Below, in pieces: positions 61,282 to 64,000 of a stretch of 64,000 nucleotides of DNA. The stretch is from positions 2,733,001 through 2,797,000 of the forward strand of contig NC_092523.1 of assembly GCF_037038585.1 (NCBI RefSeq), in the 5' to 3' direction. Made by a program: the position numbers and the translations under genes. Position 1 is the first letter of the stretch. Every line of letters starts with the position of its first letter. The DNA is from Patagioenas fasciata (lineage: Eukaryota > Chordata > Aves > Columbiformes > Columbidae). The notes under the pieces were generated by a model. It did no database searches, was not told the DNA's origin, and worked only from the letters and a program-made list of their open reading frames with translations.

Positions 61282-62602
61282 GAAGGAAGGAAGGAAGGAA
61301 GGAAGGAAGGAAGGAAGGAAGGAAGGAAGGAAGGAAGGAAGGAGGAAGGGAGGGAGGGAGGGAGGAAGGAAGGAAGGAAGGAAGGAAGCAAGAGAGGAAG
61401 CAAGAGAGGAAGGAAGAGAGGAAGGAAGAGAGGAAGGAAGGAAGAGAGGAAGGAAGGAAGAGAGGAAGGAAGGAAGAGAGGAAGGAAGAGAGAAAGGAAG
61501 GAAGAGAGAAAGGAAGGAAGAGAGGAAGAGAGAAAGGAAGGAAGGGAGAAAGGAAGGAAGGGAGAAAGGAAGGAAGGGAGAAAGGAAGGAAGAGAGAAAG
61601 GAAGGAAGAGAGAAAGGAAGGAAGAGAGAAAGGAAGAGAGAAAGGAAGGAAGGGAGGAAGGAAGGGAGGAAGGAAGGGAGGGAGGGAGGGAGGAAGGAAG
61701 GGAGGGAGGAAGGGAGGGAGGAAGGGAGGGAGGGAGGAAGGAAGGGAGGGAGGGAGGGAGGAAGGAAGGAAGGAAGGGAGGGAGGGAGGGAGGGAGGGAG
61801 GAAGGGAGGGAGGAAGGGAGGGAGGAAGGGAGGGAGGGAGGAAGGAAGGGAGGGAGGGAGGGAGGGAGGAAGGAAGGGAGGGAGGGAGGGAGGGAGGAAG
61901 GAAGGAAGGAAGGAAGGAAGGAAGGAAGGAAGGAAGGGAGTGAGGGAGGGAGGAAGGGAGGAAGGAAGGAAGGAAGGAAGGGAGGAAGGAAAGGAGGAAG
62001 GAAGGGAGGGAGGAAGGAAGGGAGGAAGGAAGGGAGGAAGGAAGGGAGGGAGGAAGGGAGGGAGGAAGGAAGGGAGGAAGGAAGGGAGGGAGGGAGGAAG
62101 GGAGGGAGGAAGGAAGGGAGGGAGGAAGGGAGGGAGGGAGGAAGGAAGGGAGGGAGGAAGGGAGGGAGGAAGGGAGGGAGGAAGGGAGGGAGGGAAGGAG
62201 GAAGGGAGGAAGGAAGGGAGGAAGGAAGGGAGGAAGGGAGGAAGGAAGGGAGGGAGGAAGGGAGGAAGGAAGGGAGGAAGGAAGGGAGGGAGGAAGGGAG
62301 GGAGGAAGGGAGGGAGGGAGGGAGGAAGGAAGGAAGGAAGGAAGGAAGGAAGGAAGGAAGGAAGGAAGGAAGGAAGGAAGGAAGGAAGGAGGGAGGGAAG
62401 GAGGGAAGGAGGGAGGGAAGGAGGGAGGGAAGGAGGGAGGGAAGGAGGGAAGGAAGGAGGGAAGGAAGGAGGGAAGGAAGGAGGGAGGGAGGGAGGGAGG
62501 GAAGGAAGGAAGGAAGGAAGGAAGGAAGGAAGGAAGGAAGGAAGGAAGGAAGGAAGGAAGGAAGGAAGGAAGGAAGGAAGGAAGGAAGGAAGGAAGGAAG
62601 GA
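61282..62602. repeat. 1.32-kb polypurine tract (GGAA/GGGA/GAGA)
   Basis: Every base in this 1,321-base tract is a purine on the plus strand except C at 61,389 and 61,401 and T at 61,941. The longest pure purine run is therefore 661 bases (61,942-62,602). Both ends are clean (GGAA)n. A GAGA-rich block (about 61,382-61,650) and a long GGGA/GGAA mixed block (about 61,650-62,330) lie between them. Because stop codons need a T on the plus strand, and the complementary strand lacks A and G, several frames stay open for about 480-500 codons. These are not genes. Confidence 0.98.
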
Positions 62603-64000
62603 CAAAACCCAAACCAAACACACTCAAAGCCAAGACACACCCTGAAGAATAGAAGTGGTGTTTGGTTTTGTATCACTGGCCATGGCTGCTGCAGAATTCC
62701 TCACCTCATGTTTTTGACAATTTGGAAGATACCAAGGTGTGGGCAGCACAGTGCATAGTCCTTAAGGGTGGTACATGATGCCAAGGGAGGAAGGACTGGT
62801 GTGGTGCTGTGAAGATGAAGGTGACAAGATCCCCCACCTGCCCTGCCTGTCGTGAGATGCTGCTTGATTGAGAGCATGTGCTGGGGCTTGGTTTACTCCC
62901 TGGCTTTGCAGGAAGGGACTGGGACACGCCAAGACCAGGAAAGTCCCTTTCCCGCAGCTCCCACCCTAGAGCTGCCCTATGCATGAGCCATGACCATGAG
63001 TCTGAAAGTGGCAGAGACATGGGCTGGTGGATGGTCTGGGCTTTGTCCTCAGGAGGGAGCAACCGTGTTCAAAACCAGACTGATCCGTTTCAAAACAGGG
63101 GTGGCACAGCAGGAACAGAAGCTGCTTTGTGTCTGCGGGTAAATGTGATGCGTTCTCTGGGGCTGTCAGAGCAGCACTTTTCAACAGCCTCAAATTATTA
63201 TTATTATTTTCTTTTAACATGAATGCAAATATGTCAGCCTTTCTAGGTGGCTTCATTAACTACCCAGTACATCACTCAGAGCCTCACAATTCTTGTCAAG
63301 CACCGACATCCCCATCCCATGTTCATTGCAGTCTGAATTCCTCCGACTCCATCTCCTGATGGAAAACAGATTCAGGGCAGTTTACAATAACATCAATTGT
63401 TCTTCTTCTTTACAGTCGCTAAATAGCAGAGTAGATACCTGTCAGAGCCACTGTAGCTTACACCCAGAGTAACTGAGTGCTTTATCAAGGTGATACAGGC
63501 AAAACTTTAGTCTCACCCTGGGTTTTAGTGGGCTTGAGTTGCAAAGACAAACAGGGCAATACCTCATCCCCGATGTGCATGGGAGGAAGAAATCCCTGTC
63601 TTCCCTATTTTGCTGCTTCTTGATTGAACAGGATGGAAACAAGAGAAGTCCTATAGCACTCAGGTTGATCAGTCTTAAAAACAATAAATCAAATAACAAC
63701 AGAAAATCCCTTTGTTACAAAAAAAAGGTCTTGATTTGCCTGTTTATTTTCATAAATACATCAAGCTGTTTCTTTGAGCCTTAGTACATGCCAGTCTATT
63801 CTCCAGGAATTTTACCCACTTTTTCCCCCAAAAATATTATCAAATAAGTGATATGCATCACTCTGCCATGTATCTCATGGTCAGAGACTGACCCTGGGTG
63901 CCTGAGACAGACCAAAGCCTCACCTGCTGCACTGCTCTTTGGGCTGCCCCGGTACCTCAATGTTTTCCTCCTTCTCAAGCCTTGAGACTCAGCATTTCTC

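Larger units (their letters stand above)
42306..64000 (+). other. Putative first intron (5' part, no further exon seen)
   Basis: The sequence starts with GTGAGT and remains GC-rich for several hundred bases, as usual at the 5' end of a first intron. From there to the window end I find CR1 insertions, simple repeats and unique DNA but no exon I can support. Candidate conserved non-coding DNA lies near 45,480-45,740 (an ATTTGCAT octamer at 45,505) and 56,390-56,720. Stretches between the annotated repeats (44.4-46.8, 48.5-50.2, 51.7-53.7, 57.3-60.0 and 62.6-64.0 kb) hold nothing recognisable. If the exon call is wrong, this is intergenic DNA. Confidence 0.45.

Noticed and set aside
61127..62758. 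Open frames of about 480-500 codons on both strands (Pro/Ser/Leu/Phe-rich and Gly/Arg/Lys/Glu-rich)
   Set aside because: They are translations of the purine tract, which cannot contain stop codons on either strand. Several frames are open at once and all are periodic.
1..64000. CRISPR arrays, operons, bacterial signals, tRNA or rRNA genes
   Set aside because: Repeats are dispersed LINE copies or microsatellites rather than spaced direct repeats, and no cloverleaf or rRNA sequence was recognised.

Overview
The window looks like nuclear DNA from a bird. About twenty copies or fragments of CR1 LINE retrotransposons are scattered through it on both strands, many ending in the ATTCTATG/ATTCTGTG tail typical of avian CR1. 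The remaining sequence is low-density non-coding DNA with long purine microsatellites, A-rich tracts and one strong CpG island. Crocodilians and turtles also carry CR1, so the bird call is an inference, and I cannot name the species or chromosome. No bacterial, viral, CRISPR, rRNA or tRNA feature is visible.

Layout. Positions 1-447 hold the dead end of a CR1 reverse-transcriptase gene on the minus strand. From 448 to about 41.6 kb the sequence is apparently intergenic: unique DNA, CR1 3' ends, a nested CR1 pair near 26.1-26.5 kb, and a composite CR1/non-CR1 block at 27.3-27.9 kb. A perfect (GGAAA)30 array lies at 40,625-40,774.

A CpG island at about 41,640-42,450 is interrupted by a 107-base A-rich tract. 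It ends in the one protein-coding feature I can support: a short first exon (ATG at 42,266, splice donor at 42,306) encoding the start of a hydrophobic signal-peptide-like sequence, MRGILYFCTLILL. A degenerate 24-base tandem triplication runs into its start codon, an in-frame stop lies 27 bases upstream, and a 26-codon upstream ORF and a G-quadruplex motif lie in the putative leader. I do not recognise the gene.

If this exon is real, 42,306-64,000 is probably its first intron. That stretch holds CR1 copies in both orientations, two inverted CR1 pairs able to fold in a transcript, a second copy of the non-CR1 part of the 27.4 kb block, and a 1.32-kb almost pure purine tract (61,282-62,602). 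That tract is stop-free in several frames and produces long spurious ORFs.

There are no co-operating genes to describe. The window is best read as the 5' end of one gene for a secreted or membrane protein with a long first intron, plus repeat-bearing upstream DNA. The most notable structures are the unusual promoter/leader, the duplicated composite block and the giant purine tract. I found no convincing new biological system.
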